A stretch of DNA of 37,172 bases from JBBITI01 sp037440885 (GCA_037440885.1 JBBITI010000025.1:1-37172); one strand, 5' to 3'. Positions 23,501 through 32,644 are shown, counted from the first letter of the stretch. Program-made: numbers and translations. Notes: a model not told the origin generated them from the sequence alone.

Positions 23501-24768
23501 TAGAAAAAACCACCCATGTTCTGACTCGTACGTTCCACGACAACGGTATCGCCTTCCTGCAATCCGCTAATAATTTCGGTTTCAATACCGTTGGAAATAC
23601 CGATAGTTATGACCCGTAGTTCGTTAATGCCGTTGACACGGACGGTGATCACATACTGACCTTTGTCATTCTTGCCGATAGCGCGGTCGGGAATGATCAG
23701 GATACCGGAACGCCGGGCAGTCACGATATCAGCGGAGGCACTCATACCCACCTTCAAAGTCTTGACCCCGGGCATCACCAGGTTGATCCAAACGTCGTAG
23801 ACAACCACGCCGGCCTGTGGAGAGGGGAGATCACCGATAGAAGCCACCTGTCCCTCAAGCCGGTGGTCAGGCAGGGCATCGACTTCGATATTTGCCGTCT
23901 GACCAGGGTTGACATGGACGATATCGATCTCATCGACCTGGATTTTAAACTTCATGGAAGAGGCGTCAATGATTTCAGCGACAGCATAGGCCGGAGAGAC
24001 ATAATCTCCTTCTCTGACATTAAGACGAGCGATAATACCGCTAAAAGGGGCCTTGAGAACAGCTTCGTCGAGCAGTCTTTTCGCTTCTTTCAGGGACTGT
24101 TCGGCAAGGGGCAGCGATTTTACGGCGACATCGTATGACTGCTGAGCGAAAGCGAGTTGAGAACGGGCTAAAACGACTTCCGGGGTATCGCCGCGCGCGA
24201 GCAGGGTGTTGAGCCGGGCTTCGGCGTTAGCCAGCCGGTCCTCGGCAATGAGAAGAGCGCCTTCCCAGGAAGCCCGCTCACCGGGCGGAGCAGCAGCCAG
24301 CCTGGTTCTAATATATTGCAGGTAGGTTTTCTCATTGGCAACATCAGCCTCCGCCTTCATAATCTGGGCGGTGGTCAGGCGCTCCAGCGCCTGGTCCAAC
24401 GTAAGCTGAGCAGACTTGACAGCAACGTCAGCCTGGGTAACGGCGAGTTTAGCCCGGTCGTAAGCTACTTCAGCCTGGTTAACATTAAGTTCAAGACTAT
24501 CTGTTACCAGAGATGCTACAGATTCACCTTCGGCAATTGCCCGGCCTTCGCTAACGAATATTTTACTCACCTTTCCGGCAGTACCGAAGAATAATTTGCG
24601 ACTGTTGATAGCCTCCAGATTACCGCTCCCGCTGACAGTGACAGCGAGATCGCCCCTGACGACCGGAACCAACTGCTGGGTTTTGCCATCGGTTTGGGAG
24701 CCACAGGAAAGGAGACCGAGGGCGATGACCAACAGCAGGAACGGCAACAAGCACTTGCGAATATTCAA
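23500..24768 (-). CDS. HlyD/MacA-family periplasmic adaptor lipoprotein
   Basis: 422 residues. A lipoprotein signal (basic start, L-P-F-L-L-L-V-I-A-L-G, lipobox L-L-S-C at residues 19-22) implies lipid anchoring. Then a barrel-sandwich strand, a long alpha-hairpin (about 90-225; repeated A-E-V-A-Y-D-R-A-K-L type heptads), the second sandwich half A-P-F-S-G-I-I-A-R-L-N-V-R-E-G-D, and beta-barrel and membrane-proximal domains. The start is set at TTG 24768 because AGGAGG is 8 bases upstream and it begins the signal peptide; the longer frame to 24810 would bury it. First gene of the ABC operon. Confidence 0.88.
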   Translation of the reverse strand: MNIRKCLLPFLLLVIALGLLSCGSQTDGKTQQLVPVVRGDLAVTVSGSGNLEAINSRKLFFGTAGKVSKIFVSEGRAIAEGESVASLVTDSLELNVNQAEVAYDRAKLAVTQADVAVKSAQLTLDQALERLTTAQIMKAEADVANEKTYLQYIRTRLAAAPPGERASWEGALLIAEDRLANAEARLNTLLARGDTPEVVLARSQLAFAQQSYDVAVKSLPLAEQSLKEAKRLLDEAVLKAPFSGIIARLNVREGDYVSPAYAVAEIIDASSMKFKIQVDEIDIVHVNPGQTANIEVDALPDHRLEGQVASIGDLPSPQAGVVVYDVWINLVMPGVKTLKVGMSASADIVTARRSGILIIPDRAIGKNDKGQYVITVRVNGINELRVITIGISNGIETEIISGLQEGDTVVVERTSQNMGGFF

Positions 24769-24814
24769 TTGCCTTACCTCCTGGATATCATGCAGGTATG
24801 TATTCATCATAACA

Positions 24815-26005
24815 TCAATTCTTCCTGCCAGTCTGCAACATCAAAAAACACACTGTACCTGCGAGAGCAACAGCCGACCAGAGAATAAAAGGCCAGGTAT
24901 GGTTAGTGTCAGCAAGTTTGCCGCCGATAAAGGGCAGAATGAAGCCGCCGACATTAGCCATGCCGCCGATCAGACCGAGAGTCGTGCCAGCGGAGGCGGC
25001 GCCGATTTCCTTGATCTGCACAGCACGCGCGACGACCAGAGTACCAATTCCCTGGGTAAGACAGCCGACCAGGGGAATCAAGACCCAGAACATGGCCTGG
25101 TTGGAGATAGTAAAAAGAATGATGACGGCAGACGCGACGACCGAACTAACAATCATTATCGACTTGGAAACTCCAAACCGGTCAGCAAGGGTAGGGATAC
25201 CGATAGCGCCGACGATACTGGCGACAAAGAGGGTCGAGGTCATGGTATCACCTACATTCTTAGCAATGCCGATTTTTTCCAGATATACCGGCAGGTAGCC
25301 GTTCACCGAAATGAAAGCACCGACAACCCCGAGGTTGCCGAGGGAAAGAAGCCATGACTCCCGGACACGGAAAACGGTGGACATCGAACGGCGGAACGAC
25401 GGTCTCACTTCTTCAGAAACAACGGTTCCGGGACTGACCGGCGGGCGAACCCCATTCATGAGTAAAATCCAGACGATTCCGATCAAGACACAAAGCCCGC
25501 TATAGAGAAACAAGACATTACGCCAGGAGCCGACCATGGGTAGCAGCGTAGTGGCACTCAGAGCAGTCGTCAACACCCCGCCGACAGCAAACCCGGAGAT
25601 AGTGATGCCGGTCGCCAGGCCAACCAGACGCGGCGGGAAAAATACTCCGGGCATCCTCTGCAAATTGGGGAACACCAGAGAAACCGCAGCCCCGGTAAGA
25701 AACATGGAGATAGTGAGTAAGGGCAGATTAACGGAGAGGCCACGGAAGGCGTTAGCCGCGGCGACGACAAAGCAACCGATAGCGATAGTTCGAACAAAAC
25801 CAAGCCGGTCGCCGATCAAACCGCCGAGAAGGGCAGTCAAAGCACATCCTACCGGTAGCATGCTCCATAACATGCCAATTTGACCGAGGGAGAGGTTCAA
25901 ATCTCGCGAAGCGGCGGTGAACAAGACCGGCATTACGGTCCAGGGAACACCGACAGCGATGAGATGGACCAGGACAATCAAACACAGGATACCCCATTTA
26001 TTCAT
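24815..26005 (-). CDS. Major facilitator superfamily transporter
   Basis: 396 residues, about 12 membrane helices. Helix 1 begins at the chosen start (M-N-K-W-G-I-L-C-L-I-V-L). The MFS loop 2-3 motif is G-D-R-L-G-F-V-R, and the half-way repeat is A-D-R-F-G-V-S-K. A longer frame to 26236 adds about 77 polar residues unlike any MFS start and is rejected; the ribosome site at the chosen ATG is only a weak GGGA. The substrate is unknown. It lies downstream of purine-salvage genes, so a nucleobase or related solute is a guess only. CynX/NNP-like nutrient carriers are alternatives. Confidence 0.8.
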   Translation of the reverse strand: MNKWGILCLIVLVHLIAVGVPWTVMPVLFTAASRDLNLSLGQIGMLWSMLPVGCALTALLGGLIGDRLGFVRTIAIGCFVVAAANAFRGLSVNLPLLTISMFLTGAAVSLVFPNLQRMPGVFFPPRLVGLATGITISGFAVGGVLTTALSATTLLPMVGSWRNVLFLYSGLCVLIGIVWILLMNGVRPPVSPGTVVSEEVRPSFRRSMSTVFRVRESWLLSLGNLGVVGAFISVNGYLPVYLEKIGIAKNVGDTMTSTLFVASIVGAIGIPTLADRFGVSKSIMIVSSVVASAVIILFTISNQAMFWVLIPLVGCLTQGIGTLVVARAVQIKEIGAASAGTTLGLIGGMANVGGFILPFIGGKLADTNHTWPFILWSAVALAGTVCFLMLQTGRKN

Positions 26006-26120
26006 GGTACGTCCCGGAACATTTGTATTTTGCTTGACATGCGCAATCCTTGAACTCGAAGCAGATATGTTATTCGTGGGATTCCTCCATTCGATGAAAC
26101 AACGGTCAGAAATACCAATT

Positions 26121-26786
26121 CTAGTAGGTTCTGTCCGTTTCTGAATCCAGGATTTTGATGACATCCGAATCCGGGACATCATGCCAGTGGCGATAATAAT
26201 CAGCCACGGTAAAACGGGTTTCGATACCTTCGGCAAGAGTCAGAACCCGGGTAGATCCCTGTACTAATTTAAGAGCGACCGAAGAAGCCACCGGGACGGC
26301 AACGATAATTTCACCGGCGCGGCGACGTTTAACCGATGCCACGGCCGCCAGCATGGTATAACCTGAAGCCAGTCCGTCATCGATGATAATGGCAGTCTTG
26401 CCCCGGATCAGGGATAGCGGGCGATCTTTACGATAGAGAAGGCTACGCTGCCTGACCTGTGAAGTAACCATAGTTACCTGTTCAGCGATCTGTTCACGAG
26501 TGATTCCTTCGCGCCGCAGCAATTCATCATTGAGAATGACCGAGCCATCATCAGCGACGGCACCGAAACCGGATTCCGGGTGCAACGGTAAAGGCAGCTT
26601 GCGGACGACAACCACATCAAGGGCGGCATGGATAGCCCGGGCAACTTCCACTGCCAGGTGCATACCGCCATTCGGGATCCCAAGCACAACCGAAGGCCGG
26701 TCTTTATACTCAAGTAACTTCGAGGCCAACTGTCGTCCGGCATCCTGCCGGTTATGGAACAAAGGGGAAACTCGAGGCGGATACAA
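26121..26786 (-). CDS. Predicted phosphoribosyltransferase (COG1926-like)
   Basis: 221 residues. The PRPP-binding loop is A-I-I-I-D-D-G-L-A-S-G-Y-T (about 135-147), the type I phosphoribosyltransferase signature. The N-terminal V-L-G-I-P-N-G-G-M-H-L-A-V-E-V-A and K-L-P-L-P-L-H-P-E-S-G-F-G-A-V are typical of the COG1926 group, whose acceptor is not known. The start is TTG 26786, with AAGGAG 7 bases upstream; no ATG lies near. It is downstream of adenine deaminase, probably in the same operon. Confidence 0.85.
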   Translation of the reverse strand: MYPPRVSPLFHNRQDAGRQLASKLLEYKDRPSVVLGIPNGGMHLAVEVARAIHAALDVVVVRKLPLPLHPESGFGAVADDGSVILNDELLRREGITREQIAEQVTMVTSQVRQRSLLYRKDRPLSLIRGKTAIIIDDGLASGYTMLAAVASVKRRRAGEIIVAVPVASSVALKLVQGSTRVLTLAEGIETRFTVADYYRHWHDVPDSDVIKILDSETDRTY

Positions 26787-26882
26787 ATGTTATCTCCTTC
26801 CGGGAAAATATCGTTGAGTTTTTCCCGACGCGCCGATGGGGAAAACAGACATACAGTGAATCGTCGAAATGCTTCAGAACAG

Positions 26883-28601
26883 TCACGGGATTAACTTAAA
26901 CTCATTAACGTCCACCATCCCCAGGTCGGTCAGCCTTAATTCCGGTATGACCGGAAGGGCGAGAAAAGACAATACTGAGAACGGTGAAGGTAATCGTGAA
27001 CCAAGCCTGGCGGCAACGTTTTCCAGTCCAGAAAGACGTGCCACAGTATCTTCCAGAGATCTATCGGAAAGCAGTCCTGCCACCGGCAGCGGTAAAGTTG
27101 CTAATATATCCTGACCGGCAGCGGCGACAAGGCCGCCTCCGAGTTTACTAACCTCCCTGATTGCCGCAAGCAAGGATACGTCATCAGTACCTACGGCAAT
27201 AATATTGTGCGAATCGTGAGAAACGGTTGAGGCGAGGGCACCTTTTTGGAGCCCGAACCCGGAAACCAGGCCAACACCGATATTTCCGGTCGCATGATGT
27301 CTTTCGGCAACCACCAATTTAAGGATATCACGTTCGATATCCGGAACAATAGCACCAGCAACCATTTTCGGAGTTACAAACCGCCGCCGGGTAATAATCT
27401 GCCCGGGTACGACTTCAATCAACGGGACAGGCAAACGATGAACAAAAAGGAGCGAATCCAGGGTGAGTGGTCCAGTACGGACCGTGTTACGCAAGTGTTG
27501 CGATCTTTTTTTACCGGTCACGAAGGAAGCTTTGCCCTGTGCAGCCACCAGTTTGCCCCGAAAGAAGACCTGATCAATCCGCATTTCGGCGAGGTTGTCT
27601 AAAACAACCAGGTTGGCGCAATAACCGGGGGCAACCGCTCCCAGTCCGGCAAGCCGGAAATATTCCGCCGGATTGATAGTGACCATCTGGATAGCTCTGA
27701 CCGGATCGAGTCCCAACCGGACAGCTTTGCGCAAGACAGCATCGATATCTCCGTCCTGGAGGAGATCGACACAGGTACGGTCGTCGACAACGAAAAGGCA
27801 GCGCCGATAGGTTTTATCCGTGACGAGCGGCAACAGGGCTGCCAGGTTTTTTTCGGTAGACCCTTCGCGGATCATGACATACATGCCCCGGCTCAGCTTG
27901 GCGTGAGCTTCTGTAACGGTTACCGATTCATGATCGGAGCGGATACCGGCGGCGATATAAGCATTAAGCGGGTATCCATTCAACCCGGGACTGTGACCAT
28001 CGATAACCCGACCTTGAGCCGAGTCCAATTTCTGTAATACGCTGGTATCCCGATACAACACTCCGGGATAATTCATCATTTCGCCGAGACCGATACATTG
28101 CCGCCAACGGAGAATCCGACGGATATCGGCAGCATCGAGCCGCGCGCCGGATGATTCAAGGTGAGTGGCCGGAACACACGAAGGAGCCATCAGGAAGACA
28201 TCAAGAGGAAGGTAGCGGGCGCCTTCAAGGACATACCGGAGTCCGGCAATTCCGGAGACGTTAGCGATTTCATGCAAGTCGGTCACGATACCCAGGGTGC
28301 CACGAGGGACTACGGCGCGCGCGTACTCTCCGACATCGAGCAGGGAGCTTTCGAGATGGACATGACCATCGATGAATCCGGGGGCGAGGTATTTCCCGGC
28401 GAGATCAATAACGGTGGCGGCGCGGGTGTAATCGCCAATCCCGGCAATCCACCCGTTCCTGACGGCAACATTCCCGCGTTCGATTTCGCCATTAAAGACA
28501 TTAATGACCCGGGCATTGGCCAGGACAAGATCGGCTTCAGTCTCGTTTTTAGAAACGGAGATCAAATCCCCGAGGTTTTTCGATAGGGAAATAGCACTCA
28601 T
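26883..28601 (-). CDS. ade: Adenine deaminase
   Basis: 572 residues, the family length. The enzyme converts adenine to hypoxanthine plus ammonia. Seen: amidohydrolase metal site G-F-I-D-G-H-V-H-L-E-S-S (75-86), I-V-T-D-L-H-E-I-A-N-V-S-G, D-G-H-S-P-G, and C-terminal V-S-H-D-S-H-N-I-I-A-V-G. The full C-terminal domain marks it as Ade rather than a general dihydroorotase-like protein. It overlaps the hypoxanthine phosphoribosyltransferase gene by four bases (ATGA), which links adenine to IMP through hypoxanthine. Confidence 0.94.
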   Translation of the reverse strand: MSAISLSKNLGDLISVSKNETEADLVLANARVINVFNGEIERGNVAVRNGWIAGIGDYTRAATVIDLAGKYLAPGFIDGHVHLESSLLDVGEYARAVVPRGTLGIVTDLHEIANVSGIAGLRYVLEGARYLPLDVFLMAPSCVPATHLESSGARLDAADIRRILRWRQCIGLGEMMNYPGVLYRDTSVLQKLDSAQGRVIDGHSPGLNGYPLNAYIAAGIRSDHESVTVTEAHAKLSRGMYVMIREGSTEKNLAALLPLVTDKTYRRCLFVVDDRTCVDLLQDGDIDAVLRKAVRLGLDPVRAIQMVTINPAEYFRLAGLGAVAPGYCANLVVLDNLAEMRIDQVFFRGKLVAAQGKASFVTGKKRSQHLRNTVRTGPLTLDSLLFVHRLPVPLIEVVPGQIITRRRFVTPKMVAGAIVPDIERDILKLVVAERHHATGNIGVGLVSGFGLQKGALASTVSHDSHNIIAVGTDDVSLLAAIREVSKLGGGLVAAAGQDILATLPLPVAGLLSDRSLEDTVARLSGLENVAARLGSRLPSPFSVLSFLALPVIPELRLTDLGMVDVNEFKLIP

Positions 28602-29122
28602 CTTTCTTCCAAAGCGCAGATATCAGGCAGGTTTCGGTATTTTTCGTCCCAATCCAGGCCACAGCCGACAAGGAATTTGTCGGGTACGGTAAAGCCGAGA
28701 TAATCGATTTTGACCGGGACACGGTGACGCGCGGGCTTGGCGATCAGGGCGCAGAGTTTGAGCGAAGCCGGTCGCCTTACGGTCAAATATTTAAGAAGGC
28801 GGTCAACACTGAAACCGGTATCGATGATGTCTTCGACCACGATAACATCACGCCCCCTGATCGTGGACCGGGGACCGAAGAGGACCTTGACCTGACCGGA
28901 TGATTCCGTACCGCTGCCGTAACTGGCCAGCCGGACGAAATCGATTTCGACCGGGAAATCAAGCTGACGGACCAGATCGGCCATAAAGACGAAACAACCT
29001 TTGAGAATCCCGACCAGGAGCGGGTTGTTGTTCCGACAATCGCGGGATATCTCCCCAGCCAGACGCCTTACTGCGGCATCGATTTCCTGCCGGTTTATCA
29101 GAGGGACACAAACCGTAACCAA
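28598..29122 (-). CDS. hpt: Hypoxanthine phosphoribosyltransferase
   Basis: 174 residues. It makes IMP (or GMP) from hypoxanthine (or guanine) and PRPP. Seen: L-V-G-I-L-K-G-C-F-V-F near 36, the flexible-loop serine/tyrosine S-Y-G, the PRPP loop V-I-V-V-E-D-I-I-D-T-G-F-S (about 94-106), and C-terminal D-K-F-L-V-G-C-G-L-D-W-D-E-K-Y-R-N-L. The start is TTG 29122 with AAGGA about 12 bases upstream, not ideal. Couples to adenine deaminase by overlap. Confidence 0.94.
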   Translation of the reverse strand: MVTVCVPLINRQEIDAAVRRLAGEISRDCRNNNPLLVGILKGCFVFMADLVRQLDFPVEIDFVRLASYGSGTESSGQVKVLFGPRSTIRGRDVIVVEDIIDTGFSVDRLLKYLTVRRPASLKLCALIAKPARHRVPVKIDYLGFTVPDKFLVGCGLDWDEKYRNLPDICALEER

Positions 29123-29144
29123 AATGGTAACTATTCCTTAAAAA

Positions 29145-29738
29145 CTACTTAAAAATACGGCGGGTTTCGCGAAAACGGAAATATAACCCGGCCAGCAGCC
29201 CGAAGGCCAGCCCGCCGAGATGGGCTTCCCAGGCAATCGAACCAGCGGCATAGAAAGTCAATAGAAACGCACCGATGACCGATGCCCAAAGCGGGATAGG
29301 GACGGGTATGGGGAAGATGATCACCGGCAGGCGGGGGCGCAGTATGACAAGCGCGCCCTCAACGGCAAAGATCGCCCCGGAAGCTCCCACAACAAGGGAG
29401 TAAGGAACATTCAATGCCATGAATAACAGGTTGCCTACGATTCCGCCGAGGAAATAGACAATCAGAAATGGCTTATTACCAACTATGCCGATCAGGTAAT
29501 TGCCGAAGAAAAAGAGGATAAGCATGTTAAAGATAATATGGGTAAAGTTGGGGAAAGGAGCATGAATAAAGATACTGGTGACAACAGTCCATGGTTCACG
29601 GGCAAATTGCGCGGGGATAAAACCAAACAGATCCAGAAGATTTTTATTGATGGATACACCGATATAGAGCACAAAACAGGTGATCATGATGTAGGCAACC
29701 AGGCCAAGACCGGGATTATTATAACTACGATATCTCAT
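29145..29738 (-). CDS. Rhomboid-family intramembrane serine protease
   Basis: 197 residues with six membrane helices. Active-site residues: H59, H67 and N71 in the H-A-P-F-P-N-F-T-H-I-I-F-N-M segment (oxyanion side), S120 in V-G-A-S-G-A-I-F, and H173 in E-A-H-L-G-G-L. All parts of the Ser-His dyad are present, so it should be active against membrane-protein substrates. Start chosen at ATG 29738 with AGGA 6-7 bases upstream; the longer frame to 29798 has no such site. It is first in the purine-salvage operon, 23 bases before hpt; the link is not obvious. Confidence 0.9.
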   Translation of the reverse strand: MRYRSYNNPGLGLVAYIMITCFVLYIGVSINKNLLDLFGFIPAQFAREPWTVVTSIFIHAPFPNFTHIIFNMLILFFFGNYLIGIVGNKPFLIVYFLGGIVGNLLFMALNVPYSLVVGASGAIFAVEGALVILRPRLPVIIFPIPVPIPLWASVIGAFLLTFYAAGSIAWEAHLGGLAFGLLAGLYFRFRETRRIFK

Positions 29739-29870
29739 CAATATTCCTCGTATAATGCTACTGTTCTTAATCATAGCGACCAGCGGGTTATCCTGCAAGC
29801 GATGGCTTCAAATGACCTTCATGTCATTGGCAAACCGCAATTCATATTCTTGCGTCTGTGATACATATGC

Positions 29871-29899
29871 TTGACTCAGGAACAGACTGCAAGTATGAT
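29871..29899 (+). promoter_or_regulatory. Promoter of the unknown membrane-protein gene
   Basis: TTGACT (29871-29876) and TATGAT (29894-29899) are 17 bases apart. Transcription would start about 29906, only 10 bases before the ATG at 29916, so the leader is nearly absent. Confidence 0.6.
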
Positions 29900-29915
29900 T
29901 TTTGTGAGCATAGAG

Positions 29916-31118
29916 ATGAAAGCTGGCAAAGTGATCGGTCTGATCCTGCTGAATATTATCCTGTTGATATCGCTTCTCACCTGTGGTGCGGTATTACCAA
30001 TCAACAATTCCCTGCTGAGTAAGTATTTCATTCCGAATCAACTGGACAAACTGGAAATCACTCCGGTAGTCGAGGAGATGATGGGAAATACCGCAGGGTT
30101 GAGGCCAGAGGTCAGTGAAGCGATCAGGAGAGCAGTCAAAACAACGGAATTGCAGATCAAGAATCAGATCAGAGCAGCAAACTATCAAATTTACGATTAT
30201 CTTCTCGGCAGAAGCTCGGAAATAAACCTGCGGCAGGTGCTAAAAAACACTGTGCTAAGTCGGGAATTCCTTGCGGACCTGTTGAATGAAGCCGACATAC
30301 TGACCCTGCTACAGCAGGGTTTACGAGACCAACTAGTCGAACAAATACCTTCCGACCAGAGGTCGCTGGTGACATACCTGGAACAGGCAATGCCCGAACT
30401 GAATCCCTGGTTGCAGCAACAAGTCGACGTCGTTATCGATCCGGTAGTCGATTATCTACTTGGAGAGAGCACCTTTTTCCGCATTGAAATAGAACTGGAA
30501 CCGATGTTCACCATACTCAAGTCAAGTATGCGGGACGCTTTTCTGCGTGCGCCGCCGCCCGAGCTGACCGGAAAATCGCTGGACGAACTGGATGATATTT
30601 TTAACCGGAACTTCGATGTTGGGGTCAGCCGGATTGCAACTACCGCAGTCATCGATCCGCAGTCGCTCGGCATCAGTGAAACAAGTCCGCTAGTAGAATC
30701 AACGGAAGAAGCCAGCATAGTACTGGCAAACATCCGCAATACGGTTAGCTATTTCCGGGTTTTTTTTATCGTCCTGATAATTTCGATTATCGTTGTAACA
30801 GCGGTTATGGTACTGGTATACCGGAGAGTCAAGGGCGCCGCGTTGAACCTGGGCATTATCCTGCTGGTCTTTGGTGTACTGCAATATATCGAAGTTTTAA
30901 GCATTAAATACTCTGTCAAGGCAATGGTGGCGACAGCCGAATTACCAGATACTGTCCGGGCGTGGATTCCCAGCCTGTTGGCCGATTTCTTCCGACCATC
31001 CGAAATATTGAGCATGGTAGCCTGCGGCACCGGCGCCGGATTGATCGCGGTGGCGATTATTTACCGGCATCAGCCTCCACAGACCGAACAATCAGCCGGA
31101 GGCGGTGCTGGTGGGTGA
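29916..31118 (+). CDS. Membrane protein of unknown function
   Basis: 400 residues, not recognised. An N-terminal hydrophobic helix (about 6-28) precedes a 230-residue polar, helix-rich domain presumably outside the membrane (repeats of L-x-x-x-L and acidic/amide residues). Three C-terminal membrane helices follow (about 280-305, 314-340, 372-392) and a short basic then glycine-rich tail. The start was set at ATG 29916 because a longer frame begins exactly at the -35 box. Its last 62 bases overlap the convergent NfeD-like gene. It could be a sensor or an envelope scaffold; no catalytic motif is seen. Confidence 0.6.
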   Translation: MKAGKVIGLILLNIILLISLLTCGAVLPINNSLLSKYFIPNQLDKLEITPVVEEMMGNTAGLRPEVSEAIRRAVKTTELQIKNQIRAANYQIYDYLLGRSSEINLRQVLKNTVLSREFLADLLNEADILTLLQQGLRDQLVEQIPSDQRSLVTYLEQAMPELNPWLQQQVDVVIDPVVDYLLGESTFFRIEIELEPMFTILKSSMRDAFLRAPPPELTGKSLDELDDIFNRNFDVGVSRIATTAVIDPQSLGISETSPLVESTEEASIVLANIRNTVSYFRVFFIVLIISIIVVTAVMVLVYRRVKGAALNLGIILLVFGVLQYIEVLSIKYSVKAMVATAELPDTVRAWIPSLLADFFRPSEILSMVACGTGAGLIAVAIIYRHQPPQTEQSAGGGAGG

Positions 31119-31458
31119 TGACAACTGTGGTACCAGCTTTGATCAGTCCTTCCCGTGAGCGACACTTCCACATCTCGCCCCGGATCTTTACAAGACCGTC
31201 GGGTGATAGATCTTTGACAACGACTCCGGTACTACCAACAAGGTTGACCAAACCGGGGATCTGCCTACGCAGCAGGGCGTCGGTTCCTTTTCGGTAGGTG
31301 AATACGGACCAAGCCAGCCACAAGAGCATAATCGCGAGGATTACCGGCAGCGGGATACGGACGTTGATCATGGGTAATACCCACCAACCGACAACCAGGA
31401 TAGCCACTTCTTCAGCGATAGTGCTGATTATGGCAATAATCAACCGCTGGCGCATCAT
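31057..31458 (-). CDS. NfeD-like membrane protein (C-terminal OB domain)
   Basis: 133 residues. Two membrane helices (about 5-28 and 32-54) precede an OB-fold domain typical of NfeD C-terminal parts: L-V-G-S-T-G-V-V-V-K-D-L-S-P-D-G-L-V-K-I-R-G-E-M-W-K-C-R-S. NfeD proteins work with stomatin/prohibitin partners in membrane quality control; no partner is nearby and the protease part is absent. ATG 31458 follows an extended -10 box by about 12 bases, so the leader is a few bases only. ATG 31455 is an equal alternative. Confidence 0.8.
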   Translation of the reverse strand: MMRQRLIIAIISTIAEEVAILVVGWWVLPMINVRIPLPVILAIMLLWLAWSVFTYRKGTDALLRRQIPGLVNLVGSTGVVVKDLSPDGLVKIRGEMWKCRSREGLIKAGTTVVITHQHRLRLIVRSVEADAGK

Positions 31459-31470
31459 ATCTATCGTGAA

Positions 31471-31479
31471 ATTATAACA
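31471..31479 (-). promoter_or_regulatory. Extended -10 promoter of the NfeD-like gene
   Basis: On the minus strand TGTTATAAT (TG extension plus perfect TATAAT at 31471-31476). The predicted start lies about 6 bases before the ATG, giving a leaderless or almost leaderless mRNA. Confidence 0.5.
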
Positions 31480-31601
31480 CCCGTCAAACCTTACACCCCG
31501 GATCATCCAGTGTATATACGTCCCGCATTGATACAGTGGCTGAGAGATGAATGCCGTAATGCTATTCCAACAAGGGTATTAAAGTGGTATCTGGCATGCG
31601 G

Positions 31602-32387
31602 TTATTCTTTACGGCGGCCGACCACCCGGACAAGAGCGATGTAACGACCGCCGTCTGCCTCCAGAAATTCGACCACGGAGGGAAAAAGCAAGGTGCCGGC
31701 CTGTTCGCAGGCATTTTCATACTGGATCCAATCCGGCACACCGTTAGGGTTGACATCAGCGACTACATGCTGAACTACGGCACACTTGCTCCAGTGACGC
31801 TGCCACCAGGCGGCGGTATGGAAGCACCAGCATTCATCTTCCCAAAAATGCCCGCCGTTCTCAGCAATCCGGGTGAGGTGCTCCGGGGGCAGGCCGCTGA
31901 TCTCCCGGTTAAGTCCGGGGACAACAATACCAATCTGCCCACCGGGCTTGAGGAACTTGATAAACGAAGGCAAGTAGAGATCGTCAGTACCGTAATACTG
32001 GTAGGAGTCCAGGCTGACGATGGCGTCGAAGAAGCCTTCGGCATAAGGAAGGGCGTGGGCTTCAGCGTGGATGGGGATAACCCGGTCTTCAAGTCCGGCT
32101 TCCTTGATCCGCTGCCAGTTTTCGGTCGCACTGATCCAGAGGTCGTTAGCCCAGACATGGACACCAAATTCGCGAGCCAGGAAGATGGAGCTAAGGGCTT
32201 TACCGCAGCCCATATCCAGCACACGCATACCGGGCTTGAGGTCGATTTTTTCACAGAGCCACTCCGTCAGCCAGAGGACATTGGGGCCCATCCACCCCTT
32301 GACCACCCAATCGGCATCGTATTTTGCCGACCGGGGATAGCGGTGGTTTTGCAGCATGGCAGTCAGTTGGTTTTTATCCAAGTTCAT
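31602..32387 (-). CDS. Class I SAM-dependent methyltransferase
   Basis: 261 residues. SAM loop V-L-D-M-G-C-G-K-A-L-S-S (about 55-66), the acidic end of strand 2 in V-W-A-N-D-L-W, and I-V-S-L-D-S-Y-Q-Y-Y at the substrate/cofactor strand, then L-K-P-G-G-Q-I-G-I-V-V-P-G. The H-T-A-A-W-W-Q-R-H-W segment (about 190-199) is typical of a UbiE-like group of unknown substrate. The start is ATG 32387, with GGGAAG upstream; the ATG 15 bases earlier has no site. The target is unknown. Confidence 0.82.
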   Translation of the reverse strand: MNLDKNQLTAMLQNHRYPRSAKYDADWVVKGWMGPNVLWLTEWLCEKIDLKPGMRVLDMGCGKALSSIFLAREFGVHVWANDLWISATENWQRIKEAGLEDRVIPIHAEAHALPYAEGFFDAIVSLDSYQYYGTDDLYLPSFIKFLKPGGQIGIVVPGLNREISGLPPEHLTRIAENGGHFWEDECWCFHTAAWWQRHWSKCAVVQHVVADVNPNGVPDWIQYENACEQAGTLLFPSVVEFLEADGGRYIALVRVVGRRKE

Positions 32388-32644
32388 TTTTATTCTTCCC
32401 ATACATAGTTATTCAGCTACTATCAAAATACTCAAATAGAATGGTAAAGAAGAACGCCCTAAATATCACCCCGTAACTTAAGGACGGTGGTAGAGCCAGA
32501 CAATATGACTCCAGAATAAAGAAAAACCTCTTTCGGAGAGAACAGCCGTAACGCGTCCCTCACCCGAGACGGGATTCAAACCAGAATAGAAACGCATAAG
32601 TAGCAGCCAGATATTACCGCCGAACGGTTATTGCAAAAGTCAAC
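32388..32644. other. Intergenic region without a recognised gene
   Basis: About 257 bases. It holds small hairpins (for example near 32527-32542) but no strong terminator or promoter. A stretch near 32571-32582 looks like a tRNA T arm, but no cloverleaf can be built. Confidence 0.4.

Noticed and set aside
24769..24810. Longer start for the HlyD-type adaptor
   Set aside because: It would put 14 extra residues before the lipoprotein signal, and the AGGAGG site fits the TTG at 24768.
31584..32408. 274-residue plus-strand frame
   Set aside because: Antisense to the SAM methyltransferase, which has intact motifs; the plus-strand frame has none and no ribosome site.
32571..32582. tRNA T-arm-like sequence on the minus strand
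   Set aside because: No acceptor, D arm or anticodon arm can be built around it.
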